Shown here in pieces: positions 10,928 to 22,659 of a DNA stretch of 64,000 nt. The notes under the pieces were generated by a model. That model made no database searches. It worked only from the letters and a program-made list of their open reading frames with translations, and was not told the DNA's origin. Each line of letters starts with the position of its first letter. Positions within the stretch are counted from its first letter, which is position 1. Source of the DNA: Gnomoniopsis sp. IMI 355080 (taxonomy: Eukaryota; Ascomycota; Sordariomycetes; Diaporthales; Gnomoniaceae); the NCBI GenBank assembly GCA_027946555.1, contig JAPEVC010000154.1, positions 1 through 64,000 of the forward strand, in the 5' to 3' direction. The position numbers were made by a program, and so were the translations under genes.

Positions 10928-13900
10928 ATGCCTCGCCTCGACTATGAAAATTACGGTAGTAGCTATGGTCGTCCCTATACAAAGCGGCCCAGACTTCTTT
11001 CAGAGGAGGAGTTGGACGACAATGAGGTGCGGCATCATGGAACTCGAGGTCCTCTCTTTGCGCCTCTCCCAAGCCTTGGTAAGTTTGTCTGTTTGAGATA
11101 TTTGCATACCCTGCATTCCCTTCTCTAACTCCAGCCTCTAATCCTCTCGGTCTCCGAAGTCTCTCTGTGCTGCTCATAAGCTTGCAAGAGTATCAGGAAC
11201 GCAATTCAACATGATTATCTGATAATGACTACTTAGATAACCTTCTTGGGGCAGAAATCTCTGGGGAGGCTTTCTTGACGGGTGGATTGGCAGTAGACTA
11301 TGCTACGCCATGTGGTCTCGACCCACCAGACACAACGGCTGATGATCGGAATATCTGCTTTGGAACGGTGAGACGTTTCGTGTATTTCATCCACACAATC
11401 ACTCCTACGCTAACTTCAATAGTTGTGTGCAGTAACATGCCAATTCTTAGCATCTCGCGGTCCACAGCTTGCCAGTGTTCTTGAACGGCTATCGAGAAAG
11501 TCAGAATCGCTTGAGCTTTCACAATCCGACAGTAGTTGCATCATTCGAACTTATGACAAAGTTGCAGTAGGACTCATGAATCACAAGACGGCTTCCGCAT
11601 TATCAGCGTTATGTTCGTCTTGCTTGAAACGGCCTCTGTTCGAAGCGAGGCTGACCGACTGCAATATCCAAGAGAGCATTGGTGCATACTTGAACGGCAA
11701 GACTGGCATACATTTTGGTATAGATATCAACGTGACCGGCTCGGATCAGGATTCCGAGACTACAAGCAAGGTGCTGTCGGAACATCGGTTGTTTCTGCAA
11801 AAGCCATACTTGCTCCCATCGGGAACGGCATATCGTAACCCTCAGTATTTGTCAATGGCTGACTCATTTGAGGACGACACCCAAGACACTCGGCTTCTAG
11901 TTGAAGGGGTTTCAACCGGCATCCCTGCAGATACAGCGCTAGACGCAGTGAAGGATCATCTAGTGGATGATCTCGGCAACATACTCGACACTTCTCTGCA
12001 ACAGAGAAGATTCGACAGTGTTGAAATCACGAAAAGCATTCGTACGAAGCTAATGATGTAAGCTCTACAGCTTGTCTTTCGTCGTTCGGCGCCATATGAG
12101 GCTGAGTAATTTTGCAGACATCAACAAGAAGCTGTAGATTTCATAATTGGCAGAGAGAACAAAGAAATGTCAGCAGCCCAGACACTGTGGGTTAAAGAAA
12201 GCCCTGAAGATGGCCTTGAAGTGTATGTTCCCAACTCACTTACTTATGTATGTATAAGATCTCAGGATGACTAAAACCCTCAAGTTATCGCCACGAAATC
12301 ACTGGTGTCAAAAGTCCATCACCGACAGACACGCTTGGCGGAATTTTCGCAGACGATATGGGTCTTGGAAAAACACTTAGCATGATCGCTACCATATTGA
12401 CCACCCTTCCATCAGCGGGTCACTATGCTCGCCTTGAAGAGACTCGGAAATTGTGCCCGCATGGAGCTATACCGACACCGGCAACGTTGGTCGTGGTACC
12501 ATCAGCATGTACGTGTCTCGCGTATTCTTTCAGATACCTGTACTTACTACTACTGACATCACCAGTGCTGCTCGACAACTGGTTAGACGAGATCGGAAAG
12601 TACTGCCCCCAGTCTCTTTCAATGATGATAAAATGCTCTAATCAAACGCTAATCGAGGCTAGGCATGTTACCTTTGCCGCCATTCGGTGTCACAAGTATC
12701 ATGGCTTGATGAGGCGACTTGACCTCGAAAAAGTTAACTCCTACGATATCGTGCTTTCGACTTACGGAACAGTAGCTGCTGACTGTTCCCAAAATCGTGG
12801 GTTATTGACTCGTGTGCATTGGTATCGTATAGTCCTAGACGAGGGTATGGCCGTCTCTAATACTAGAAGCGAGGATGGGATCGTAAAGATGCGCCCAGGA
12901 GGCTGACTGTTTCCCCCACCAGCACACACTATCAGAAACTGGTCAACGAAACAATTCCACTCGATCAATCAACTTCATGCCAGGAGTCGTTGGTGTATGA
13001 CAGGAACTCCGATACAGAACTCCTTGGAAGACCTAGGCGCTTTGATCCAATTTATCCGCTTGCCGAGCCTCGAGGATCCAGCAAGATTTCGCAGACACGT
13101 TATTGGTGGCACCACCGTTGCTGGCCGTCTTGCTCATCCAAATTTGAAAAATCTCCAGGATGTCTTAGCTTCGATTTGCATACGTCGGCCGAATTCTTTG
13201 CTCTCTCTGCCAGGCATCGAATTTGAAGAGTGCCGCCCTGTCCTTAGCTCGGAAGAGAGACATAAATACAACACGCTTGTGAAAGAATGTTATAGAGCGA
13301 TGGATAACACCTTCGAAAGGTCGCAAGGAGACTATGGGATCCTCGAAAGTTTACTACGCTTACGCCTTTTTTGCAACGGAGGTGTGGCCAGTGTGCAGGA
13401 GGGAAAAGACTTTCTTAGCCCTATAGATAAAATTCTTAGCATCCTTCAACAGACAGATGAGGCAAGATGTCTCTACTGCCACTGTGAGATCCTTTGTGTG
13501 GACTCCGAAATATCTGGCGAGCAACAAAGCGGTGTCTCGTTTGTGCGCTGCTGTCGTCGGCTAGTTTGCAACGAATGTATGCCCGCGCGTGGAAAGGAAG
13601 GCTCGATGACTTCCAGGTGTCCGAATTGTCTGTCTACAGGCAGTCAATCAAATCTAACACATGAAGTGGAAGGCCCATCGCCTCGAGGAACTCCAAAGGG
13701 CCCGTCATCAAAGATTGCAACTTTTCTGCAACAATTTCGCGGTTGTGGAGGTACTGAGAAATGGTGGGCATAACCTCTACTGCTCCTTTGATTTCAGACA
13801 CTGATCACTTCCCAGTCTAATATATTCGTTCTGGAGAAAGACACTCGATGTGGTTGGCGAGTACTTGGACAAGGAGAGCATCCATTATGTTCGACTTGAC

Positions 13901-14469
13901 GGACTGCTCTCACAGACACAACGCAAGGAGTCATTATCCCGTTTCCGCGAAGACAGAAGAGTTCGGGCACTTCTGATGACATTTGGCACTGGGTCAACTG
14001 GGTATGTGGTGTCTGGTCAAATTTCAGCCGGAAGTTTTCAGCCGTTCTACCAAGGAGTGCTCGAACTAACACAAGCCAAATTTAGGCTTAACGATCTCTC
14101 CAATGCCACTCGAATACATATCCTTGAGCCCCAGTGGAATCCCTGGATCGAAAGCCAGGCTGTAGGCCGCTTATATCGTCATGGGCAAACCAAACAAGTG
14201 AAAGTGACCCGGTATATTTGCCAGAACACTATCGAAGAAGTAAGTGCCCAAACCTTCATTTCATGAGCATATGTCCCACAGAGGATTAGTATATGTCTGA
14301 CAAATTTGAGCAGGCAGTTGAAAGCAGGCAACTGCGCAAGATCAACATCGCTCACCGTGGTGGCTTCGAGGCTTCGAAGGGGGACCGAAGGTCTGAACGC
14401 AAGGTGTTTATGGCTCTAAAGCAATATCTGGAAAAGTATATGACTTCGGAGGACTTCGAAAAGAGCTGA
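10928..14469 (+). CDS. SNF2-family ATPase with RING-like insert (Rad5/HLTF-type)
   Basis: Nuclear DNA translocase of the Rad5/SMARCA3-like group, expected to remodel chromatin or act in DNA repair. Ten exons (10928-11078, 11255-11367, 11423-12057, 12118-12222, 12285-12508, 12566-12844, 12923-13763, 13816-14001, 14086-14239, 14314-14469) join in frame to give 947 residues. Visible motifs are HQQEAVDFI, Walker A DDMGLGKT (about residue 360), DEAH split by an intron (VLDE|AHTIRNW), MTGTPIQN, a Cys-rich RING-like region at about 683-720 (CLYCHCEILC...CCRRLVCNEC...RCPNC), and helicase C motifs EPQWNPWIESQAVGRLYRHGQ. A HIRAN domain is not obvious. It is divergent from the NLR-like gene. Group assignment is strong, but orthology to Rad5 itself is not claimed. 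Confidence 0.9.
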
Positions 14470-14777
14470 GAAGTGCTCTACGTGGTACTTTATAGCACCT
14501 ACCCGTAGGTGTGATGGTGGTACGAGCAATTGACTTGTTAGTTCTCATTGCCACAGTCTGAGGTACTGACCTAGGTATGTAACCGCTCAATACAATGGAA
14601 CCAAGATAGTAAAATACATAAAAATGTGTTTACGCAGCCAAAGAAACAGATGATTTTCGGTGTTTATTTGAGGCTTGACGGACTCCCTATCGTGACAAGC
14701 AAGGTGCCCACCTCCTAATTTTATCCGGCACGCGAGCGGTTCGTGACTGCGTATGTTTCTACAGCTGAATGAGTTGT

Positions 14778-14822
14778 TAGCCTAATGCAAAGCCTCCTAT
14801 ATCTCAGAGTTGCATTAGGCTA
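14778..14822. repeat. Perfect 13-bp inverted repeat (stem-loop)
   Basis: Arm TAGCCTAATGCAA at 14778-14790 and its exact complement at 14810-14822, with a 19-nt spacer. About 310 bp past the SNF2 stop codon, too far for a fungal mRNA end to be certain. Confidence 0.9.
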
Positions 14823-15702
14823 GGTCGGGTGTATTCGAAAATTCCATCCGATGTCATAAACAGAGACTAAAGCAGCATACTGACACAGATATAATTAACG
14901 AGCGAAAACCACTAGGTCGCCTAAGGGTGACTAAGTAGCTCTCCATACCTCGCTCTTTAATTATTCTAGATACTTAAGTATTTTATAGACGCATTTCAGA
15001 ATTTAGAGAAACTGCTGAACCCCATGGAGAGACTCCCCTGGACTGTAAGGCTGGGGGCTGAAATGGAAAGCGGGGGCCCTGATCCCTGCAGGGTTCTTAG
15101 TGGGCTTACCTAATCAGCCCCACTGCCCGAAAGCCCAGAACACCAAACAGTCCAACAGGCCTTTAGCTGGTTTTTCCCCTTATTCTCTTTAGCCAGACTT
15201 CGTTTAGAATCTACTATGCTATGCGATGAAAACTATGCGTTTTGCTAGTGACCGTCCATAGTACCGCCACATGAACGCACTCTTCGACTGCAGCGGGCTT
15301 GATTAGTTGTAATCGCTCCGGGGTGGGGCTACCCTGCAATGGCCAAGGCTTAGAATGCGCCCATGTACGAGGATCTCATCCAATTATCCTTTTGGGATTG
15401 AGCGTCCTCGCGGGATACACGGGGCATGTTAGATGAGACTGTACCTGTGCTGCAAGAGGTACCAGGACCTCTAGTGACTTCTCATACAATCCGAAGTCGC
15501 TTTAGGCGCCGCGGCTTAATACTCTATCAGCGTTTCTTAGTGGGAATCGATCTCAGGGGGCAGATTTACGGCCCCCATGAAATTGAAATTCGGCCTATTG
15601 CTAATGCAGAGCCTCAGCACCGCCCTTGAAATCAGAGACCAAAAGCTAGAGGCAATAAGTCACGTGCAACCATACCTTGCTGAGCTATGGGATTTCTCAG
15701 GG

Positions 15703-15730
15703 CCCCCCCCGGAGCGTTGGGGGGGGGGGG
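15703..15730. repeat. C8 / G12 homopolymer hairpin
   Basis: Eight C (15703-15710) and twelve G (15719-15730) separated by eight bases can pair as a GC stem. It is the second long G tract in the window. Confidence 0.9.
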
Positions 15731-16425
15731 ATTTGTACCTTAATAAGGAAGACCGTACATACATCAAGCCTGGACTCTGGAAGCAAGAAGAAACGTATTC
15801 TTCGACAGCCAAGTTTGAACCTGGCCTCTGATGAGAATTTTGATTACATTACATAGCTGCACTGCATAGTATGTGCTGGCTTGGTAACAACTTGTTGGGG
15901 AGCCTTGGGCACCTTACGGCCAGCTCAGACTGGAAGGCCAGTGAGGGATAAGGATAGCTGATGATACGTCTGCAGGAGCCGTCGACGAGTCTTTGTATGT
16001 CTGTGGATTCCACTTTGTTTAACATGTGCGATATTGTCATACACCGCCAATCTATACCAACCTCGACCATAGATCCAGCCTAGCCGCCCAAAAGCCAAAC
16101 AAGACAACATGCGGCAAGAGTACCTAAGTAATCCAATAACATGTTGACAAAGCGTCGTTTAGAACGACTGCCGTGCGAAGCTTGCGCATAAACCTGACAC
16201 CTGAACCTGTCCTACCAATGCTTAATAACAATGACCGTTAACCAAAGACTTGAAGAAACTCTATAGCACATCAGTGAGCAGCCAGCCTGGCTGCCTCACT
16301 CTCCAAGCCTAGTCCGCATTCCTCATCAGTTACCCTCCCGAGACGTATACCTCGCATTTCTCGTAAGAATGCAACTTTAAACCGCAAATAGTCCTATCAA
16401 TAACACTACCTCACCGCGATCGGAT

Positions 16426-18049
16426 TTAACCAGAGGGCGTGGCGATGACCGGCGGCATGTGCAAGCTCGGCCAGAAGAGGTACGCGGCAAATAGAATACC
16501 CCCAAACACAGCGCCACCCATGGCAGCCTTTGCGCGGGCTGGATGGTTCTGGCGCATGGTACCCATTTGCAGACGCGCGTCGGTGAAGGCAGACTGTATT
16601 TTCTCCGCGCCAAGCTTGTAGTAGCAAAGGCCGGCCAGGGCAATCGAATAGCCAAAGTATTGCTGCAGGGTGACCGGGTCGCGGAAGATGATGAGCGAGG
16701 CGCAGACGAGGAGGATGTCCTTGAGGATACCGGACATGGTGAGAACGACAGCGGAGGTCTTTCCGATCTGTGGGAGGGAAAAGTTAGCGACCCGGGAAGT
16801 AACAAAAGGCTGAAGCATTAGGCAAGACATACCAGGAACACAACAGACACGTTCAAGAGGAACGCAACGAAGGCGTTAGCCAGGAGCGTGAAGAGACCGA
16901 CGCCGTAGATGTCGCCCATGGTCATCCGCGGAATCTCAACGACCATAGTGACCACACCGTTGATAACGGCGCAAGCAGGAGCGTAGTAGTACAGAGAGAC
17001 GAGGGGGTCCATCTTAAACTCGGCCGAGCTCAGCATACGCTGGATCATGACGAGACGAAGAGCCTCGAAGACAATGCCACTGCATTGATCTGGGTTCAGG
17101 TTAGTTGAGAGAGGTCGTCTGTGCGGTCGGGAGTGGACCGGTACGTACACAAGAAGCCGATTAGGTCGAACTTGATCTCGCCAAAAGAGGCAATAATTAC
17201 ACCAAAGACGATCACGCCCACGTTGCTGAGGGTCTTGACGTTGAGAGGGGCGATTCCAAAGGCCCAGGTCGCGAAGAGGGTGACGACAACATTGGTCGCC
17301 TTGAGCATCTGGATGAAAGATACAGAGAGGTACAAGTAGGCGACGTTTCCGCAGATCAGACTCAAGCTAAACATGATACCAATGGGAACAATGGCGCGCC
17401 TGAAGCCGTACATAGTCAGCATCAACTTTCACTTGCGCTTCTCTGAGAGCCCCTTCCCACTGCGTTCCTTGTCGCCGCAAGCACTCACATGTATGTTTGC
17501 GTGGTCATCGGAACCTTGTGTCGGGAATCAAGGGTGGATGTGAACTTAGCCATGATCTGGGTCATGGTGGTGGCAAAGAACATGTGCCATGTTGTCAAGA
17601 AGAGGGCTATAACGCGGTCAATGGGAGGTCTTTGCGAGAGCAGCTGGAACGCCAGCGACGTCGAGACAAGATCTTACGAAAGTCTGTTAGGAAACGCAGA
17701 GTTAGTGATCGCATTCCTTCAAGCCACGCAAGGGTGCAAGAACCGTGGGTTCAGACTGAGGCGTCGCGAGAATGGCTAGTACGTACTGAACTTGGCGCTT
17801 GCAAGTACCCATTTGTTGAAGATGATGACTCCAGAGGAGCACGCAATCCAGGCACTATGGCGCTATCATCAGCGATACGTCCAGGACTTGTGTTGTTTTC
17901 CCAGTTGTTGACCCAAGCACATACGCAATGTAGATGGCAGGGTGGAGGCCGCTGGACGGAGGAGGAGGAAGCTCCTGACGGAGAACACCGCCCTCGAGCT
18001 TCCTGTCCTCCTCGCCTGAGTCGCGCTGGTTTTCTTTTGTCGCAGACAT
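16426..18049 (-). CDS. Triose-phosphate/nucleotide-sugar transporter-like (DMT superfamily) membrane protein
   Basis: Six exons (18049-17925, 17854-17787, 17606-17489, 17399-17149, 17089-16833, 16767-16426) join in frame to give 386 residues with about ten hydrophobic segments. Diagnostic TPT-family stretches are SSGVIIFNKWVLASAKF, TLFLTTWHMFFATTMTQ, QMLKATNVVVTLFATWAFG and KTSAVVLTMSGILKDILLV. Family members sit in Golgi or other endomembranes and exchange phosphorylated or nucleotide-linked sugars; the substrate cannot be told from sequence. The cytosolic N-terminus is polar, with a PPPP run, as usual for the fungal members. Each intron restores a conserved block, so the model is firm. Confidence 0.9.
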
Positions 18050-21000
18050 GGTCGTGCTGTCGTCGGCGTCAACGTAGCTTCACGAAGAGTGATGCTGCAC
18101 CTCTGTTGGTGGCTCAGCTTATTGAGTTTTCCGGCGCGATTCGAAAGGAGCGAAGTAGCTGAGTACACAAAAGGAGACGCGATGCACCAGGACGTCAAGG
18201 ACGGAAGGGAGGGAAGGAAGAATCAAAACCAACAGCACCAAACTAGATGGCTGGTCGCGAATGCAAAACAATGTTTAGATGTCTCGATTATTTTGAAGAT
18301 GCGGTTGAGTGCCCACTGCTTTAGGGGATGCGAGACGGAAACGGCCACGCGAATTGAGAAATTTAACCGAAACTGCGTCATCAACAAGCAACACGGCCAG
18401 CTGCAGTACGACCGACTGGCACGAATGGATACCTGTGTACCCTGTGCGGCAATCAAAATAGAACAAGGGACGCTATCACGGCACTAGAATGACCTGGCAG
18501 GAAACCTGGCAGGCCTGGCAGCGGCTGGACGCTCCTGTCACTGTTCCCGTTTCTGTCTGGGCAGTCTGGGTCTCTGTCTCAGCACAGCAACCCTGCCGTC
18601 GACCGGGATCGGGGCGGCGGGGCGCCGGGATAATGGGGTCCTGAGTCCCAGCTGCTGCCATATGCCCCCACGTGGAGATGTGATTGGCGACTTCCTCTTT
18701 CACCGCTTACCCACTTCGATCCCAGTGGGGAGCTGAGAAGCATCTCCAAACCAGGACGGCGCCCATCCTTATTTCCAGTGCTTGTTATTCTCCTGCAGTA
18801 GATTTCGAGAAACAATCGATTTTCAGTTGGTGCGGAACACTGCAGAAGCAAAAATTGTGCGAGCATTTGCATTGCACCCCCATATCATGATTCATCGCTT
18901 TTGTCGTCGCTCTAGATAAGAAAGACCACGCCAAAGGTTGTGCATCGCGTGCGTGTCTCCAGGTTTCGAGATCGTCTGAATCATCACGACCACCATGTCA
19001 TCAGGATCTCACTTACCCCGGATCTCAACCCGTTGTTGCGGCTACTTATAGAACAAGCTTTGTGGAGGCTGAGTCTTCCCCTTCGCTTAAGCTTATCTTT
19101 CGCGTGCCGACATGGTCTTCCGGAACATGGCCGTCACTGGTATGCCACGTCGGCGATCTTCACCTTAGTCACGCTGAGCCTCGCTCCGACGGTCATCATT
19201 TCCAATGACATGGCGTTAAGTGGCCGTGAGAATTCAATCAGGCAGCCCCCGCGCTTGTGGTGCTGCTGATGCGTCTCGACAAATTCCTTGATCAGCCTCG
19301 AGAATCCGAAAAGGACGGAGTCCAAGACTCGATGCAATGCGACGCTGAGGGTCCGGTCACATCGTGCATTGTTTGAGTCGACCTGCCGTAGCTCTTGCAA
19401 TTCAGTTGATCCTCCTGCGTCCTTCCCGCTCGTCCCTTCAAGGATCGTTCAAAAGTCGACAGCTTGCGTTCTCTCCAGCTCTCCTAGCTGATGTGCCTGC
19501 AGAAACCCAAACTTCATCACCAACGTACGGAAAGTTCTTTGGTCTATTTCAGTCTCACGCTCTTGGTGAACACAATTCCAACCAATGCATGGGGTTGCTA
19601 AGGCGACCACGCGACCGGTGGCATAGCGGAGTCTGAGGAAGCCATGACGGACCTGGTCGGATAAAAAGGACAAAGGACATGATCAGAATGAAAACAAAGA
19701 CCCAGAAGGACATCGAAATGACAAGGCTGGAGGCCGGTTTCCGACTTTCACGCGGCTAAGTAAGTGGAGAGATGATGGTCAAGCGGCTGTCATCGACACT
19801 GATAGGTGACATTGGTGTCCCAGTCACACGTCGGTCAGATGGGTGCGTGGGTTCGCCGTCCCCGGGACTGTAGTGGTGGGAGAGAAGCTTCGTTTCAGGC
19901 CCAGGGGCCCTTCGCAGTGTCGTCTCTGTCTTTTCCTTTCGTCTGTTACTCGGATTGGGTGGCTGTGCCACGAGCGTACGCCGTCCTCCCCCTCCCCTTT
20001 CTTTTCATGAAGTCAAAGAAGGGGGACCACGTCCCTGCGGGAAAAAGATTGATCAATTCGGGTTACAACCTAGTCTACCTCGAACGCGGCGTTGGCCCCA
20101 TACATCATCCAAGGACGGGCTTGCCTAGCCACCCTTGGGCATCGCTGGCAAATTTGGTAACTGGCGGCGGAAAGGTGTCAAGGAGATAAAGATTTTCGAA
20201 AGGAATTACTAATGGGATCGCGTCCGAAGACCTAATCTTTTAAGATCTTTGATTGTCAAAATCGCTTTTAATATAGAATCACACAATTACATACCAAACT
20301 CAAACTGAGCCGGATTCGCCAGCACCGGCGACGTGTTACTGCATCTGGTAGGTCCAGGCGACGCAACGACTCGCCATCACTCTCAACGGCGACCACGTGT
20401 TAGCCTCATCTTGTGTACCATTGAACAACATTACCCCACAAACCTTATCTAAGTTCTGGTTTGCGTGCGTGAGCGCGTCTTTCCTCTTTGGTCCTAGGTC
20501 GAAGAAGGCGCAGTTTGCAGGCAACGACATGGAGCTGGAAACGAACAAGTGCAATTGATTCATACCCACGCATTTTCGTACCAGTGGGCCGAAATTTGTT
20601 GCAATCTTTCCTCCTGGCCCGGTGCTTGTTAGTTATGTTATCTGACCAATGGCCCCTGAAAGGCCGCTCTGGTGCCCTTGGACGCGGCCTCTGACGAAGT
20701 GAGCCAAGGTGAACACAACATCCGGGCTGGATTATGAGCTCATGAAACCTTGGATCTTCATTGGGTCAAAGTTGTTGGATGATTCTACAGAGGCAATAGT
20801 ACGACTCACATATACCAGCCCGTTCGCCTGAGCCAGACAGCCATTGACTAAGCAAGTCGCATTTTCAAGAGACACAATCGGCAATGCATTGGGTCTTTTA
20901 GATACAAATATCTATGCCGTTAGTGGGATTGAATCACGCGTAATCTTCATAGACCCTGATTAAAGAGGCGAAACCGAACCGTAGCAAGCTGCCATTATGG

Positions 21001-22659
21001 CATTCCACGGGCCATGTAGACCAGAGGATTGACGCCTAAGTATTGTGCTGAAGGAGGACCACGATTTGAACTAATGTCATAAGTCTATGCCTCGAAACCT
21101 AGAAGTTCATGGGCCCCTATAAACGGTGCTCTCACCCCATTTGCACGCACCATCGGCTGTTTAATCGTATGGTCGTCCGCGACCCGTTTCAATGAAGCGA
21201 GAATGTTGTTATGGCGCACGTAAGGTCTCCCTTGGGGAAAGAAAACAACTGAAAAGTCCTGCACGGCCCCTGAAAACATTTCATCAAGGCTTCTCATTTG
21301 TCCCACGCTTCTTGTCCAGAGTGTCCAAAAAAGCACCACTCCATCAGAAGCAGAGGCACGGGATGTCGTTGACAGTTGTGGCTTGAGCCACACCCAGCCA
21401 CAGGCGTTTTAACTAGGGTCCCCAGTCGAGGCTAAATAACCATGGCGTGTGCAATATCAACCTCATGTTGATGGAACGTCTCCCGTCCTTGTCAACGCAC
21501 CACAACGGAGACAATTTCGAACAAACAGACCCTATGACTTGCCGGCAGCCGGCATCAGAGCTGCCAGTCGATATACTGGAGCCCTTCAACATCTATTGAT
21601 TAAGCTTCTTATCTAGAATTGTATCCGACCAGGGTTCATCATCTCCTATCTTTGCCGGTTAAGCCTACCAAGATAGGTATCGCTCCGATACAACGCTACC
21701 CTGACATTTAAGTCGTGATACTCTCCCCCAGATTGTGGGGCTCGGAATACCATGTCGCCATATGTCGAAGGAGCTGTCAAAATGCTTCGCGTTGGGGGCT
21801 GACGGGCAGATACCTGATGTCCTAGAAGTCCGCTTCTGTTGATAGAAGGGCCAGCATAAGTATCTTGTTAAACCAGCATCGTATGTGACCATTTCTTTTT
21901 CAACGTCCCGGGGTTGAGCTGATTATATCCGATCTTTATTCTATCCTTTACTCGGATTTCAAAGAAGGGTGTTCCTTGCCTCCCTTCTTGAACCAAAGTA
22001 CTAGGTACTTCTTTCTTGTAGCTAGTAATGCTCATATCGGGCTTTCAGACACCGAAGCTACTCATTTACCAGTTCGAACAAGCTTCAACCAGGTTTCAAG
22101 CTGTATCGTCTTTCTCGCCGGGCCAAATGCATCTTGTCAGCGCACAAAGTTTCCCAGATCGCCGTAGCTTGTTCGGCCGGAACGTTTCCAATTCGAGATC
22201 AATCCCGATAGCTCTATCTTGACTTTTCTACGAGGTTCTTGATGCATCATGAGATGCTATCGCTCCGCAATCGCTCGCCGAATGGACGCAGCGCAACTGA
22301 ATGTTCCTGAACTAGTGCCACCATTTTGGCAAGGCCAGCCGAATTTACTTTGCCGGGGTTTCCACAGAGTTCCTGTAAGTCTTCGATAAGACCATTTCTT
22401 CGAACATGTGCGTGAGCGTGAGGAAAAACAAACTGTCAAGAGTGGAGTTGCACCGCACGCCTTCTTATGGGGTGGAGTGGTATTGGTCAGGTCAAGGAAG
22501 AGGCGGATCGAACGGCGGGGGCTTCATGATATTCCCGTAGAGTGTTTTGTATTACAGAAAATATATCTACTCGGCTCTTCCCTCTCCTCTCTATACATGC
22601 TCCTCACCTTCTTCATTCTCCTCATACTTCAATCATCTTACGGGTCAAACGTCACCAAT
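18050..22659. other. 4.6-kb stretch without a supported gene
   Basis: Only short overlapping open frames are present (the longest, 19806-20189, has 127 codons), with low-complexity or restart-like translations and no splice-linked domain. GC content is mixed rather than uniformly AT-rich, so it does not look like a heavily RIP-mutated transposon. The right end must hold the promoter and leader of the copper amine oxidase gene; T/C-rich sequence at 22560-22650 fits a fungal 5' leader. A non-coding RNA or a lineage-specific gene cannot be excluded. Confidence 0.45.

Larger units (their letters stand above)
14470..16425. other. Gene-poor stretch with inverted repeats
   Basis: No gene supported. 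Small open frames at 15426-15629 and 15577-15831 overlap, have no recognisable domain and span a homopolymer hairpin, so I treat them as chance. The stretch contains a CCTAGGTA motif at 14570, a perfect 13-bp inverted repeat at 14778-14822 and a C8/G12 pair at 15703-15730. It could be decayed repeat DNA, but no transposase remnant or terminal repeat pair is visible. Confidence 0.45.

Noticed and set aside
15426..15831. Two small open frames as a possible transposon remnant
   Set aside because: They overlap in different frames, one crosses the G12 tract, and no transposase motif or terminal repeats were found.
19806..20189. 127-codon open frame as a gene in the desert
   Set aside because: No domain, no splice-linked extension, and amino-acid composition like random GC-balanced DNA.
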